From NCBI GenBank assembly GCA_001603295.1, contig LUYO01000089.1:6474-70473 (forward strand): a DNA stretch of 64,000 nucleotides, written 5' to 3'. Source of the DNA: Pleomorphomonas sp001603295 (GTDB taxonomy: Bacteria > Pseudomonadota > Alphaproteobacteria > Rhizobiales > Pleomorphomonadaceae). Position 1 is the first letter of the stretch, and each line of letters starts with the position of its first letter. The notes below the pieces were generated by a model. The model had not been told where the DNA came from. It saw only the letters and a program-made list of their open reading frames with translations, and searched no databases. Below, piece after piece: positions 43,556-56,496 of this stretch. Position numbers and translations under genes: made by a program.

Positions 43556-46063
43556 ATGAGCTGGCAGGGGCTGACGAGCGGCGTGAGGGACGCGAGCATC
43601 CGGACCAAGATGTCCGGCGCGCTGATCTTCGTGCTGCTGCTGATCGCCGCCGTCAGCGCGCTCGGCGTGGCGCAGGTCGTCTCGGTCAACCGGGTCACCA
43701 CCGAGATCCGCGAGGTGCGGCTGCCGCAGGTAGAAATTCTGGAGAAGCTGCGCCGCCTCGCCCTCCAGCACCATCTCGTCGTCATGCGTCGCCTGCAGGT
43801 GATCGACTACCGCAATCTCGCCGAGATCGACGCCAGCCTCGACGAGACGCGTCTCGAGCTGGAGACGGCGTCCGGCAGCTTCAAGGCGACCATCCGCTCG
43901 GGCGAGGAGGAACGGCTGTTCGCCGTGTTCTCCCAGGCATGGGCGACCTATCTCGCCTCGCTCGACCGAGTGAACGACGCGCTCGAAAGCGGCGAGCAGG
44001 AAGAGGCCACCGCGCTTGCCAACGGCACGACGCGCGTCGAGTATCAGACAGCGGCGCGCGAACTCGAAAGCCTGATCGCCTATGCCAAGGCCAAGTCGGA
44101 GGACGCCGCCGAACGAGCCTCGACGGCCGTGTCGCGAGCGATCAGCCAGTCGCTCGCCCTGTTCGCCATCGCCAGCCTGGCGGCGCTGGCCGCCATCTCC
44201 TGGGTCCGGCGCAACATCTCCGGCCCGCTGCGTTCCATCACCCTCGCCATGCGGCGCCTGACCATCGGCGACCACACCACGCCCATCCCCGAGCCGACGC
44301 CACGCCGCGACGAGATCGGCGTGCTGCTGCTCGCCCTCTCCGGCTATCGCGACGCCCTGATCCACAGCCGGGACTTCGCCCGCAACGCCGAGCGGGAATG
44401 GGAGCGCCTGCGCGCCGCCGTCGCCAACATGCCGGTCGGCCTCTCCATGTTCGATGCCGACGACCGGCTGATCATCTGCAACCGCATCTATTGCGAGATG
44501 TACGGTCTGGCGCCCGAGGAAACGCTGCGCGGCCGCCATTGCGACGAGATCTTCGCCAACGCCACGCGCCACGGCGGCATCTACGACGCCGTCAAGGACA
44601 CCATCTACGAAGCCCGCACCGGCAGCGATACCACCGTGCATGCCGTGTTCGAGACCGACGACGACCGCATCCTCGCCCTCGGCATCCAGAACATCGCCGG
44701 CGGCGGCTGGGTGGCCATCCACGAGGACGTCACCGCCCGCCGCCGCGTCGAGGAGCGGATCCGCCACATGGCCCGCCACGACGCGCTGACCGACCTCGGC
44801 AACCGTCTGCTGTTCCGCGACAGTCTGGAAGAGGCGCTCTCCGGGCTCGACGACCGCCGGGGCGTCGCCGTCCTGTGCATCGACCTCGACCGCTTCAAGA
44901 ACGTCAACGACACGCTCGGCCATCCGGTGGGCGACGCGCTGTTGCAAGCAGTTGCCGACCGCCTCAGGGCCTGCATCAGTCAGACCGACATCGCCGCCCG
45001 CTTCGGCGGCGATGAGTTCGCCATCATCCAGCTCGCTCCCATGCCGCAGCCGGATACCGCCAGCGACCTCGCCGGCCGCATCGTCCGCATCATCGGCGAG
45101 CCCTACGAGATCGACGGCCAACAGATCATCATCGGCGCCAGCGTCGGCATCGCCATCGCGCCGCACGACGGCACCGATCCTGACACGCTGCTGAAGAATG
45201 CCGACATGGCGCTCTACACGGCCAAGGCCGACGGCCGCGGCGTCTACCGCTTCTTCCACGACGAGATGGGCCTGCGCTCGCAGACGCGGCGCCTCCTGGA
45301 GCTGGAGCTGCGCCGGGCGCTGATGTCCGAGGAGATGTGCCTCCACTACCAGCCGATGTTCAACATGGAGAACCGCGAAATCATCGGCTTCGAGGCGCTG
45401 TTGCGCTGGAACCACCCGATCCGTGGCATCGTGCCGCCCAACGAGTTCATCTGGCTGGCCGAGGAGGTCGGGCTGATCCTGCCGATCGGCCAGTGGGTGA
45501 TCGAGCAGGCCTGTCGCGATGCGGCCGCCTGGCCGAAACACATCGCCGTCGCCGTCAACGTGTCGCCGGTGCAGTTCCGCGACAAGGGCTTTGCCGATCA
45601 GGTGATCGGGGCGCTCGCCGCCTCCGGGCTGGAGGCGCGCCGGCTGGAGATCGAGATCACCGAGCGCGTGCTGATAGCCGACACCTCGATGACGCTCGCC
45701 CTGCTCCAGCGCCTGCACGAGATCGGCGTGCGCATCGCCATGGACGATTTCGGCACCGGCTATTCCAGCCTCGGCTACCTGCGCAAGTTCCATTTCGACC
45801 GCATCAAGATCGACCGCTCGTTCGTCGCCGACCTCGGCGAGGGCGACCAGGAATCGCTGGCCATCGTCCGCGCCGTCGCCAGCCTGTCGTCCAATCTCAA
45901 CATCGCCACCACCGCCGAGGGGGTCGAGACCGAGCAGCAGTTCCTGCGCCTGCGGCAGGAGGGCTGCGACACGGTTCAGGGCTTCCTGCTCGGCAGGCCC
46001 ATGCCGATCGATGACGTCGTCCGGATGTTCGCCGACAGCGACAACGCCATCTCGGCGGCATAG
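43556..46063 (+). CDS. Membrane sensor GGDEF-EAL protein (4HB-HAMP-PAS)
   Basis: An 835-residue cyclic-di-GMP enzyme. Two membrane helices (about 21-44 and 200-220) enclose a four-helix-bundle periplasmic sensor. A HAMP linker (220-275), a PAS domain (about 285-395), GGDEF (motif at 484-488) and EAL (EALLRW from 613) follow. The I-site region and all EAL ligands, including NVSP, EITE, DDFGTG, KID and AEGVET, are intact, so both synthesis and breakdown are possible. It is 36 bases after the TRAP-type binding protein gene, likely one operon. The binding protein may dock to the periplasmic bundle. The ATG at 43556 has a weak GGGA site. Confidence 0.93.
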   Translation: MSWQGLTSGVRDASIRTKMSGALIFVLLLIAAVSALGVAQVVSVNRVTTEIREVRLPQVEILEKLRRLALQHHLVVMRRLQVIDYRNLAEIDASLDETRLELETASGSFKATIRSGEEERLFAVFSQAWATYLASLDRVNDALESGEQEEATALANGTTRVEYQTAARELESLIAYAKAKSEDAAERASTAVSRAISQSLALFAIASLAALAAISWVRRNISGPLRSITLAMRRLTIGDHTTPIPEPTPRRDEIGVLLLALSGYRDALIHSRDFARNAEREWERLRAAVANMPVGLSMFDADDRLIICNRIYCEMYGLAPEETLRGRHCDEIFANATRHGGIYDAVKDTIYEARTGSDTTVHAVFETDDDRILALGIQNIAGGGWVAIHEDVTARRRVEERIRHMARHDALTDLGNRLLFRDSLEEALSGLDDRRGVAVLCIDLDRFKNVNDTLGHPVGDALLQAVADRLRACISQTDIAARFGGDEFAIIQLAPMPQPDTASDLAGRIVRIIGEPYEIDGQQIIIGASVGIAIAPHDGTDPDTLLKNADMALYTAKADGRGVYRFFHDEMGLRSQTRRLLELELRRALMSEEMCLHYQPMFNMENREIIGFEALLRWNHPIRGIVPPNEFIWLAEEVGLILPIGQWVIEQACRDAAAWPKHIAVAVNVSPVQFRDKGFADQVIGALAASGLEARRLEIEITERVLIADTSMTLALLQRLHEIGVRIAMDDFGTGYSSLGYLRKFHFDRIKIDRSFVADLGEGDQESLAIVRAVASLSSNLNIATTAEGVETEQQFLRLRQEGCDTVQGFLLGRPMPIDDVVRMFADSDNAISAA

Positions 46064-46531
46064 CCGCGTCTCACGAGTCGCCGGAAAGCAGATCCCAGCC
46101 GCTCCGCGCCGTCACATAGTCGGAGCTGTGACTGCACATTTCCGTCCATGGCGCTTCCGGCGGCAGCCGATTCTCCGGAACACCCTATCTCGTTGTTTCC
46201 ACACAGTTCTGGACCGACACGCGTTCCGACGCCTCCCCGAATTGTACCCGCCGATCGGCCTCGGCAGACGGCCGGTCGCCATCCCGCCAGAGGTTACAAG
46301 GGGTGCCGTCGCCATCGCGACAATCGCATCCCGTCCACCCTTCCCTTTCCTCCGGCGACGGAGCGGAGCATCCGGCTTTTCCGCTTTTGCCAATAAGGGG
46401 ATGCAAATCTCCCGAGGAGTCTCATACACTTTTAACTAGAAGTTACTGAATTCATGTCTTTATAATAGCGACATTCTCATTGGCACCATATCTAATACAG
46501 GGTGAAATAGACTCAGCAGGACTACCAGGCA
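46064..46531. other. Gene-free stretch upstream of tadE
   Basis: 468 bases without a credible frame. Its right end is AT-rich, with TATAAT at 46461-46466 but only a poor -35, and a second -10-like CTAATA at 46492. It is probably the promoter region of the tadE-tadG pair. No terminator for the GGDEF-EAL gene is obvious. Confidence 0.4.
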
Positions 46532-46963
46532 ATGCAGGTATCCGCCGTGCGTCGCTTCTGGATTGATCGAAGGGGAACCGCAGCTGTCGAGTTCGCTTTT
46601 GTCGGTCCCCTTTTCGTCATGCTGATGACGGGAGTCGTCTGCTTCGGCAGCTTGTTCGGCATCAATTTCAGCGTGCAGGAACTGACGTCGGAGGCGGCTC
46701 GGGCGGCCGTATCCGGCCTGACCGATGGCGAACGCCAATCGATCGTCCAGTCCTTCGTCGCCGGCAACGTCGGAAGCTATCCGCTCCTTGATCCCACGCG
46801 GGTTACCGTCGAAAGCCGGACCACCGACAACGCGACGCGGTCCTACACCGTCACCGTGACCTACGACGCCTCCACATCCTACGTCTATTCGTTTTCCGGC
46901 CTCATCCCCCTTCCGGATCCCGTCGTCCGCCGCAGTGCGGTCATCCGTCAGGGCGGCTATTGA
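46532..46963 (+). CDS. TadE-like pilus assembly protein
   Basis: A 143-residue minor pseudopilin. After a short basic leader comes RRGTAAVEFAFVGPLFVMLM (residues 13-32): a prepilin-type cleavage site after Gly and the conserved Glu at +5 that TadE proteins share. The rest is a periplasmic domain rich in Thr and Val. TadE and TadG are secreted components of Tad (type IVc) pili. The stop TGA overlaps the next ATG by one base (TGATG), so the two are translationally coupled. No tadA, tadB/C, rcpA or flp gene lies in the window. Confidence 0.85.
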   Translation: MQVSAVRRFWIDRRGTAAVEFAFVGPLFVMLMTGVVCFGSLFGINFSVQELTSEAARAAVSGLTDGERQSIVQSFVAGNVGSYPLLDPTRVTVESRTTDNATRSYTVTVTYDASTSYVYSFSGLIPLPDPVVRRSAVIRQGGY

Positions 46964-48654
46964 TGAAGGAGATCGTGGTGCGTCGTGCCGCGCTGACTTT
47001 CCTGCGCCAATGTCGGGGCGCCATCGCTCCGTTGACGGCTATCGTCATGACGGTGATCATCGGCTTCGCAGCGATCGGCCTGGATGTCGGCAGCTTCTAT
47101 CTGGCGCGGCGCACCCTGCAAACCACCGCCGATCTCGCGGCCATCGCCGCAGCCAACGATATCGGCAACGCTCGCAAGGCCGCTCTCGCCACCATAACGG
47201 CAGCCGGCTATCCGGCCGACACCCTGACCAGCATCGAGACAGGCACCTATTCCGCCGACAAGGCTTTGGCGGTTGATGAGCGGTTCAAGAAGTCCGGCAG
47301 TTCGCCCGTCAACGCCGTGCGTCTCGCTCTCAACAGCCAAACGCCGATGTTTTTCGGCCGCGCCCTGCTGTTCCTGACCGGCCGCTTGTCGGACACCGGC
47401 GCCCGGAACGGCGTCGAGATCGGCGTTCGGGCCACCGCCACCACCAGCCGCTTCGCCAGCCTGTCGGTGGGGTCACGGCTTGCCAGCCTCGACGGCGGCA
47501 TGCTGAACGCCTTCCTGGGGGCGCTGCTCGGCACGAAGCTGTCGCTGTCGGTCATGGATTACGACGCGCTCGCTTCGACCGACATCGACCTGTTCACCTT
47601 CAGCCAAGCCCTCGGCAGTCAGCTCGGGCTGACCGCCGTTTCCTATAAGGAAATCCTCGCCGCCAACGTCACGACCGGACGATTGCTCAACGCCGCGGTC
47701 TCGGCAGCGCGGGCATCCGGTGGCAATGCGGCGGCGACCGCCGCTCTGGTGATGCTGGCCAATGCCACGGCTACCGCCTCGGGCACGATCAACCTGTCCA
47801 GACTGATCGATCTCGGGCCCTTCGCCAAGATGCCGGTCGACGACCGGCCCCTCATCGGCGCGCGCGTCAACGCGCTGGATATCGTGAGAGCCGTCGCCGA
47901 ACTGGTAGGGAGTGGCCGGCTGGTCAAGACCTCCATCTCCCTCGGCCTGCCGGGGATAGCATCCGCCTCGTTGAGCATCGCCGTCGGCGAGCAGCCGGTC
48001 GGCAGCCCATGGTTCGCCGTCGGAACCGAGGCGGTGTCGGTGCACACGGCGCAAACGCGCGTGTTGCTGGATCTGGCGCTGGTCGGCGACTCCACCTTCT
48101 CCCTGGTCAGCCTTTCTCTCTACGTCGAAGCGGCGGCGGCCACGGCCGCCATTCAGCGGATAAGCTGCTCGGACGGTTCGGTACAGGTTGCCGTCAGGCC
48201 GTCGGTCATCGACCTGTGGATCGGCAGCGTCAGCGACGCCGAGATGACCAACATGAAGGTCCGCCCCACGCCCAAGCCGGCGACCCTGGTCAACGTTCTG
48301 CTGCTCGCCCAGATCAGCGGACTGGCCCATGTCACCATTTCCAACATGGACGACGTCATGCTTGCCTTCAGCGCTGCCGACATCGCCGGCGGCAAGCCGA
48401 AGACAGCCAGCACCAGGGACTTCCTGACCAGCCTGACCGCGTCGCTGCTTGGCGACCTGAAGCTCTATATCAACAATCTCAGCCTGCTGCCCACCGCGCT
48501 GCTGAACACGCTTCTGACCAACATCCTCGTCAAGGCGACGGCGCCGATCGATACGCTGCTCTATCGAACACTCAGCCTGCTTGGCATTGGTCTCGGCAAC
48601 GCCGACGTCTGGGTGCACGGCACGCGCTGCGAGGGCGCCGTGTTGGTCGGATAA
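46963..48654 (+). CDS. TadG-like pilus protein with long periplasmic domain
   Basis: A 563-residue protein. The N-terminal RGAIAPLTAIVMTVIIGFAA, followed by GLDVGSFYLARRTLQTTADL (residues about 18-60), is the TadG/DUF2134 signature. The remaining 480 residues form a serine, alanine and leucine-rich periplasmic domain. I see no metal-ion-dependent adhesion motif (DxSxS), so the von Willebrand domain found in some TadG proteins appears absent. ATG 46963 overlaps the tadE stop. It ends 130 bases before tRNA-Val. The role in surface attachment is inferred from the TadE-TadG pairing. Confidence 0.8.
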   Translation: MKEIVVRRAALTFLRQCRGAIAPLTAIVMTVIIGFAAIGLDVGSFYLARRTLQTTADLAAIAAANDIGNARKAALATITAAGYPADTLTSIETGTYSADKALAVDERFKKSGSSPVNAVRLALNSQTPMFFGRALLFLTGRLSDTGARNGVEIGVRATATTSRFASLSVGSRLASLDGGMLNAFLGALLGTKLSLSVMDYDALASTDIDLFTFSQALGSQLGLTAVSYKEILAANVTTGRLLNAAVSAARASGGNAAATAALVMLANATATASGTINLSRLIDLGPFAKMPVDDRPLIGARVNALDIVRAVAELVGSGRLVKTSISLGLPGIASASLSIAVGEQPVGSPWFAVGTEAVSVHTAQTRVLLDLALVGDSTFSLVSLSLYVEAAAATAAIQRISCSDGSVQVAVRPSVIDLWIGSVSDAEMTNMKVRPTPKPATLVNVLLLAQISGLAHVTISNMDDVMLAFSAADIAGGKPKTASTRDFLTSLTASLLGDLKLYINNLSLLPTALLNTLLTNILVKATAPIDTLLYRTLSLLGIGLGNADVWVHGTRCEGAVLVG

Positions 48655-48783
48655 CATCCCGTGAGAAAGTCAGCCGAGCAATACCGGCCGGGTTTCAGGC
48701 GCCGAAACGAGCCGCAGAGCCGTCCGTCGTCGCAACATGCAATGTGCGAACAGGTGTCGTCGTCTCGATTGTCCGGGAAGTGA

Positions 48784-48859
48784 TGGTGGGCGGTGACGGT
48801 CTCGAACCGCCGACATCCAGTGTGTAAAACTGGCGCTCTACCAACTGAGCTAACCGCCC
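48784..48859 (-). tRNA. tRNA-Val (anticodon UAC)
   Basis: The minus strand folds into a complete cloverleaf: acceptor GGGCGGT/ACCGCCC, D arm GCTC-AGTTGGTA-GAGC, anticodon stem CCAGT/ACTGG with loop TTTACAC, T arm GGCGG-TTCGAGA-CCGTC. The CCA end is encoded (complement of TGG at 48784-48786). The loop gives anticodon TAC, valine. Confidence 0.97.
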
Positions 48860-48959
48860 GCCGCGATCGCCCGACAGGGCCGATCGGCCCCCTGCTCTAA
48901 ACACTCGGCCATCCGAATGCAAGATCATCGGCCGCCCGTCGGCAAGGACGGCGCGGAGC

Positions 48960-48989
48960 AAAAAGGGCGCGACCGTTGCCGGCCGCGCC
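48960..48989 (-). terminator. Intrinsic terminator of hup
   Basis: GGCGCGGCC/GGTCGCGCC, a 9-bp stem with one G-U pair, 6-base loop, then CTTTTTG on the minus strand, about 55 bases after the hup stop. Confidence 0.85.
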
Positions 48990-49043
48990 ATTCAAATTCC
49001 GACCGGGCTCCGATCCGGGAAAGGACCGATGCGAAGCGGCAGA

Positions 49044-49319
49044 TCAACCGTTGACCGCGTCCTTGAGGCCCTTGCCGACGCGGAACTTCGGCTGCTTGGA
49101 GGCGGCGATCTTCAGCGGCTCGCCCGTCTGCGGATTACGGCCCTCGGAGGCGGCGCGCTCGGTCACAACGAAGTTGCCGAAGCCGACGATGCGGACTTCG
49201 TCGCCCGCCTTCAGCGCTTCGGTGATCGTCGCGAAGACCGCGTCGACGGCGGCACCGGCCTGCGCCTTGTTGAGCGACGCCTTCTCGGCGACCTGCGTGA
49301 CCAGATCGTTCTTGTTCAT
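49044..49319 (-). CDS. hup: HU family DNA-binding protein
   Basis: A 91-residue histone-like protein. The N-terminal helices MNKNDLVTQVAEKASLNKAQ lead to the DNA-binding arm FGNFVVTERAASEGRNPQTG (about 47-66), with the intercalating proline in the conserved RNPQTGEP, and the C-terminal KQPKFRVGKGLKDAVNG. HU dimers bend and compact DNA. The order clpX-lon-hup is conserved in alphaproteobacteria. Spacing to lon is 189 bases and includes lon's terminator, so hup has its own promoter. Length is normal. Confidence 0.96.
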   Translation of the reverse strand: MNKNDLVTQVAEKASLNKAQAGAAVDAVFATITEALKAGDEVRIVGFGNFVVTERAASEGRNPQTGEPLKIAASKQPKFRVGKGLKDAVNG

Positions 49320-49445
49320 GTCGTGTCCCTTTGTCTGACTCTTTCGGCAGCGGACTTGTCCGTCGCCCCGGCGGCACGTTTCCCGGATTTCCGGGGAAAA
49401 TCAAGTGCGGAAAGACCGCTTATGCGCGATTTTTTGACCGGAGAC

Positions 49446-49476
49446 GAAAAAGACCCGGGCTTTGGAGGCCCGGGCC
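49446..49476 (-). terminator. Intrinsic terminator of lon
   Basis: GGCCCGGGC/GCCCGGGTC, a 9-bp stem with a 7-base loop, then TTTTTC on the minus strand; 33 bases after the lon stop. Confidence 0.88.
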
Positions 49477-49508
49477 GGGAATTTGCGTGACAAGCGGATG
49501 CCGTCGGT

Positions 49509-51959
<2,451 letters not shown>

Positions 51960-52225
51960 GGATCGGAAGGTCCCGGTTCGGCAACGGGTCAGAGGATCGG
52001 AAGAGATGATCCGCTTGCTGGCCGTCCGGTCCGCCCCATCATGGGCGCAAGGCCGGACGCCTTCCCGTTACCGTCGCCGCCGCGTAAGCGGATACATGGA
52101 TCGCGGCGACTGTGCTTTCAAGGTCTTGACACGAACGTGTCTCGAGCCCCGAGCATCAGCGTCCCCGGCCCTGAAGCGGGCCGGGCGTGAGGCGGCGAAC
52201 GACGCGTCGCCGCCCGGAGCGGTCG

Positions 52226-53488
<1,263 letters not shown>

Positions 53489-53687
53489 CCAATCATTCCC
53501 GCTCGGTTGCCGGGCGCCCCGTCTCCCCGCTCGCGCGGAAAAGGCCGGACCGACCGTCCCTCTCGATCCCTTTCCGGTGACCGGACCCGCTGGAACCGCC
53601 ACCGGCGCATATTGCGCAACAAGGACTCAAGATAGCTTTAACGTACCGATCTCACGCGCCGCCGCCAGACGCCGGCAAACCTCTTGC

Positions 53688-54314
53688 TCAGGGCTGCTCG
53701 GGAACCGCCCGGCTGGCGATGACATCGTCGACGAGGCCGAAGGCCTTGGCCGCGTCGGCGTCCATGAAGTTGTCGCGCTCCAGCGCTTCTTCAACGGCCG
53801 CGAGGTCGCGACCGGTGTGCTTGACGTAGATCTCGTTGAGGCGGCGCTTCAGCTTCAGGATCTCCTGGGCGTGCAGCATGATGTCCGCCGCCTGGCCGCG
53901 GAAGCCGCCCGACGGCTGGTGTACCATGATGCGCGCGTTGGGCAGCGAGAAGCGCATGCCCGGATCGCCGGCCGCCAGCAGCAGCGAGCCCATCGACGCC
54001 GCCTGGCCGATGCAGAGCGTCGAAACCTTCGGGCGGATGAACTGCATGGTGTCGTAGATGGCAAGGCCGGCCGTCACATAACCGCCGGGCGAATTGATGT
54101 AGAGGGAGATCTCCTTGTTGGGATTCTCCGACTCCAGGAACAACAGCTGCGCGCAGACCAGCGTGGCGACGCCGTCGTCGATGCCGCCGGTGATGAAGAT
54201 GATCCGCTCCTTGAGGAGGCGCGAGAAAATGTCATAGGCGCGCTCGCCGCGGTTCGTCTGCTCGACGACCATCGGGACCAGCGTGCTCATGGTGAAATCG
54301 ACCGGATCCTTCAT
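53688..54314 (-). CDS. clpP: ATP-dependent Clp protease proteolytic subunit ClpP
   Basis: A 208-residue serine protease subunit forming the tetradecameric chamber. The catalytic serine is in GQAASMGSLLLAAG near residue 106 and the histidine in MVHQPSGGFRGQA near 130; SLYINSPGGYVTAGLAIYD is the handle region. The start used is ATG 54314 (MKDPVDF); cleavage of a short propeptide, or initiation at the inner Met nine codons on, is possible. It is upstream of clpX in the conserved tig-clpP-clpX-lon series, with 342 bases to tig. Confidence 0.97.
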   Translation of the reverse strand: MKDPVDFTMSTLVPMVVEQTNRGERAYDIFSRLLKERIIFITGGIDDGVATLVCAQLLFLESENPNKEISLYINSPGGYVTAGLAIYDTMQFIRPKVSTLCIGQAASMGSLLLAAGDPGMRFSLPNARIMVHQPSGGFRGQAADIMLHAQEILKLKRRLNEIYVKHTGRDLAAVEEALERDNFMDADAAKAFGLVDDVIASRAVPEQP

Positions 54315-54585
54315 GCGTTTCCTCGGCGTTCGACGGACGAACCGCCCTTTCCGCTCCCCCTTCGGGGCGCCAGCGGACGGCGGTGGCGTCGCTTGCAAAT
54401 CACTCTTGCCGTGATCGTTACATCCCAAGCTGACGCTTGGCTACACCAAAGCCTCTGAATTTTCGGTGCATGGTGTACGGCCTGCCATGCCCTTTGAACA
54501 GCGGGGAAAGTCCCTTCAGAGGCCACTTATGTATCGCCAGCCGACTTCGCAAGTCGTCTGGAACGACACGCAAACCTGCCCCCCG
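54315..54585. other. clpP leader and promoter region
   Basis: About 270 bases without a gene, read leftwards towards clpP. A short hairpin CCAAGC-TGAC-GCTTGG lies at 54426-54441. No clear heat-shock or sigma-70 boxes could be assigned. Confidence 0.4.
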
Positions 54586-54622
54586 CAAAACGACAACCGG
54601 CCAGGGCGTCGCCGCCCCGGCC
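54586..54622 (-). terminator. Intrinsic terminator of tig
   Basis: GGCCGGGGCG/CGCCCTGGCC, a 10-bp stem with one G-U pair and a 4-base loop, then GGTTGTCGTTTTGC on the minus strand; 34 bases after the tig stop. Confidence 0.75.
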
Positions 54623-54656
54623 GCTGAATTCGTCGCGGATTGGGAGGAAAGGCCGA

Positions 54657-56006
54657 TCAGACGGCCGGCTCCTCGTCGTCCTTGAACAGCTCTTCCTTGG
54701 TGACCGTCTTGTCGGTGACCTTGATCAGGCCCAGGAGGACGTCGACCACCTTCTCCTCGAACACCGGCGCCTGCAGCGAGGCGAGCGCGTTGGCATCGCG
54801 GCGGTAGAAGTCGAACACCGCCTTCTCCTGACCGGGGAACTGGCGAGCCCGCTCGATCAGGGCGCGCTGCAGCTCCTGCTCGTTGACCTGCACCTTCTCG
54901 CGCTCGCCGAACTTCGACAGCACGAGACCGAGACGGACGCGACGCTCGGCGATCTTGCGATAGTCGGCGCGGGCCTTCTCCTCGGTGGTGTCCTCGTCCT
55001 CGAAGGTCTTGCCGGCCGACTTCATCTCGGCTTCGACCTGACCCCAGATGGCGTTGAATTCCTGATCCACCAGCGTCGCCGGCAGCTCGAAGGAATACTG
55101 CGCGTCGAGCGCGTCGAGCAGCTGGCGCTTCACCTTCTGGCGGGTCTGGCCGCCGTTCTGGGACTCGATCTGCTGGCGGACGATGCCCTTCAGCGCGTCG
55201 AGGCTGTCCATGCCGAGCGTCTTGGCCCAGTCGTCATCGAGCTTCAGCTCGGCCGGGGCGGCAACCTCGAACACCTCGATGTCGAAAGTGGCCGGCTTAC
55301 CGGCCAGATGCTTGGCCTGGTAGTCCTCGGGGAAGGTCACCTCGATGACCTTCTTGTCGCCGACCTTGAGGCCGATCAGCTGCTCCTCGAAGCCGGGGAT
55401 GAAGCGGCCCTGGCCGAGGAAGATGGCGGCGCGGTCGTCGGCGCCACCCTCGAAGGGCTCGCCGTCGATCTTGCCGAGGTAGGAGATGGTCAGCCGGTCG
55501 CCGGTCTCGGCGGCGGCGCCTTCCTCGCGGGCGACGTAGCTGCGGGCGCCCTCGGCGATCTGGGTCAGGCGCTCGTCGACTTCCGAATCGCTCACCTCGA
55601 CCACCGGCCGCTCGATGGCGATGTCGTCGACCGGCGCCAGTTCGAATTCCGGCACGATCTCGTAGGAGAGGTCGTAGGCGAGGTCGAGGTCACCCGAGAG
55701 GATCTTCTCGGCGTCCTCGTCGGAGAGCTTGATCTGCGGCTGCATGGCCGCCTTCTCGGAGCGCTCCTCAAGAGCCTTATTCGACGTCTCGCCAATCACC
55801 GTGTTGACGATCTCGGCCATGGCCGACTTGCCGTAGAGCTTCTTGAGATGGCCCTTCGGCACCTTGCCCGGACGGAAACCGCGGATCTGGGCGCGGCCCT
55901 TCAGATCCTCGAGATAGGCGTCGAGCTTTTCGGCGAGTTCGGAGGCCGTGACGACGATCTTAAGCTCGCGCTTCAGGCCTTCGGTCGAGGTTTCAGTCAC
56001 CTGCAT
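54657..56006 (-). CDS. tig: Trigger factor
   Basis: A 449-residue ribosome-bound chaperone with proline isomerase activity. The ribosome-binding signature GFRPGKVPKGHLKKLYG is near residues 46-62, the FKBP-type domain spans about 150-245 (GDRLTISYLGKIDGEPFEGG; GQGRFIPGFEEQLIGL), and the rest is the helical arm domain. ATG 56006 is chosen because MQVTETSTEGLKRELKIVV is the family N-terminus; the frame runs on upstream through tRNA-Leu without meaning. It is first in the protein-quality cluster with clpP, clpX and lon. Confidence 0.97.
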   Translation of the reverse strand: MQVTETSTEGLKRELKIVVTASELAEKLDAYLEDLKGRAQIRGFRPGKVPKGHLKKLYGKSAMAEIVNTVIGETSNKALEERSEKAAMQPQIKLSDEDAEKILSGDLDLAYDLSYEIVPEFELAPVDDIAIERPVVEVSDSEVDERLTQIAEGARSYVAREEGAAAETGDRLTISYLGKIDGEPFEGGADDRAAIFLGQGRFIPGFEEQLIGLKVGDKKVIEVTFPEDYQAKHLAGKPATFDIEVFEVAAPAELKLDDDWAKTLGMDSLDALKGIVRQQIESQNGGQTRQKVKRQLLDALDAQYSFELPATLVDQEFNAIWGQVEAEMKSAGKTFEDEDTTEEKARADYRKIAERRVRLGLVLSKFGEREKVQVNEQELQRALIERARQFPGQEKAVFDFYRRDANALASLQAPVFEEKVVDVLLGLIKVTDKTVTKEELFKDDEEPAV

Positions 56007-56174
56007 GGATGTTTTCTTTCGTCTCTGATCCCGAGAACGCCTCACGAGACCCTCCGGCGGTCTTCCCATCCGGCCCGGTCCGAAGAAGCGGTCCAATTCT
56101 ACCTTCACCACCGGCGGGACGCCGAAGGCGTGCCCCACACCGACCGCATCACCCTCGATCGTGGCGGGCCGATC

Positions 56175-56259
56175 TGGTGCGGGCGAAGGGACTTGAACCC
56201 CCACGGCTTTCGCCACTGGAACCTAAATCCAGCGTGTCTACCAATTCCACCACGCCCGC
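56175..56259 (-). tRNA. tRNA-Leu (anticodon UAG)
   Basis: The minus strand gives an 85-nt class II tRNA: acceptor GCGGGCG/CGCCCGC, D loop AATTGGTAGAC, anticodon stem CTGGA/TCCAG with loop TTTAGGT (TAG), a long variable arm TGGCGAAAGCCGT, T loop TTCAAGT, and an encoded CCA. It lies about 170 bases upstream of tig on the same strand. Confidence 0.97.
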
Positions 56260-56333
56260 GATCGAAACCGCGCCGACCATCGCCTCCGATGCTCGAAGCG
56301 GGGTCTCCATAGCAAACTTCCCCGCAGGCACAA

Positions 56334-56370
56334 AGCAAAAAGGGGACGATTCGTCACGAACCTCCCCTTT
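56334..56370 (-). terminator. Terminator downstream of the DUF4405 gene
   Basis: Minus strand AAAGGGGA/TCCCCTTT, 8 bp, enclosing a second small stem (TTCGTGACGAA), followed by TTGC. It separates the DUF4405 gene from tRNA-Leu. Confidence 0.7.
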
Positions 56371-56392
56371 GGTCGAGTTTGCCGGCTGAGCC

Positions 56393-56430
56393 ATCGGACC
56401 GAAAAGCGGATTCACTTTTCGGGAAAGCCC
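56393..56430. repeat. Short CCGAAAAG/CTTTTCGG palindromic repeat
   Basis: Arms CCGAAAAG (56399-56406) and CTTTTCGG (56415-56422) around CGGATTCA. It resembles the dispersed palindromes seen between genes in many Hyphomicrobiales and is related in type, not in exact sequence, to the repeats at 17595 and 34783. Confidence 0.5.
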
Positions 56431-56496
56431 AATGTGTGCGCAAAAGGTCGGAGCGGCGGCCCGGATTTGTCCGGGCATCCGACGCTTCCGTTTCGG

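Noticed and set aside
52191..52214. Hairpin GGCGGCGA/TCGCCGCC after clpX as terminator
   Set aside because: Stem is fair but there is no T-run on either strand; kept out of the feature list.
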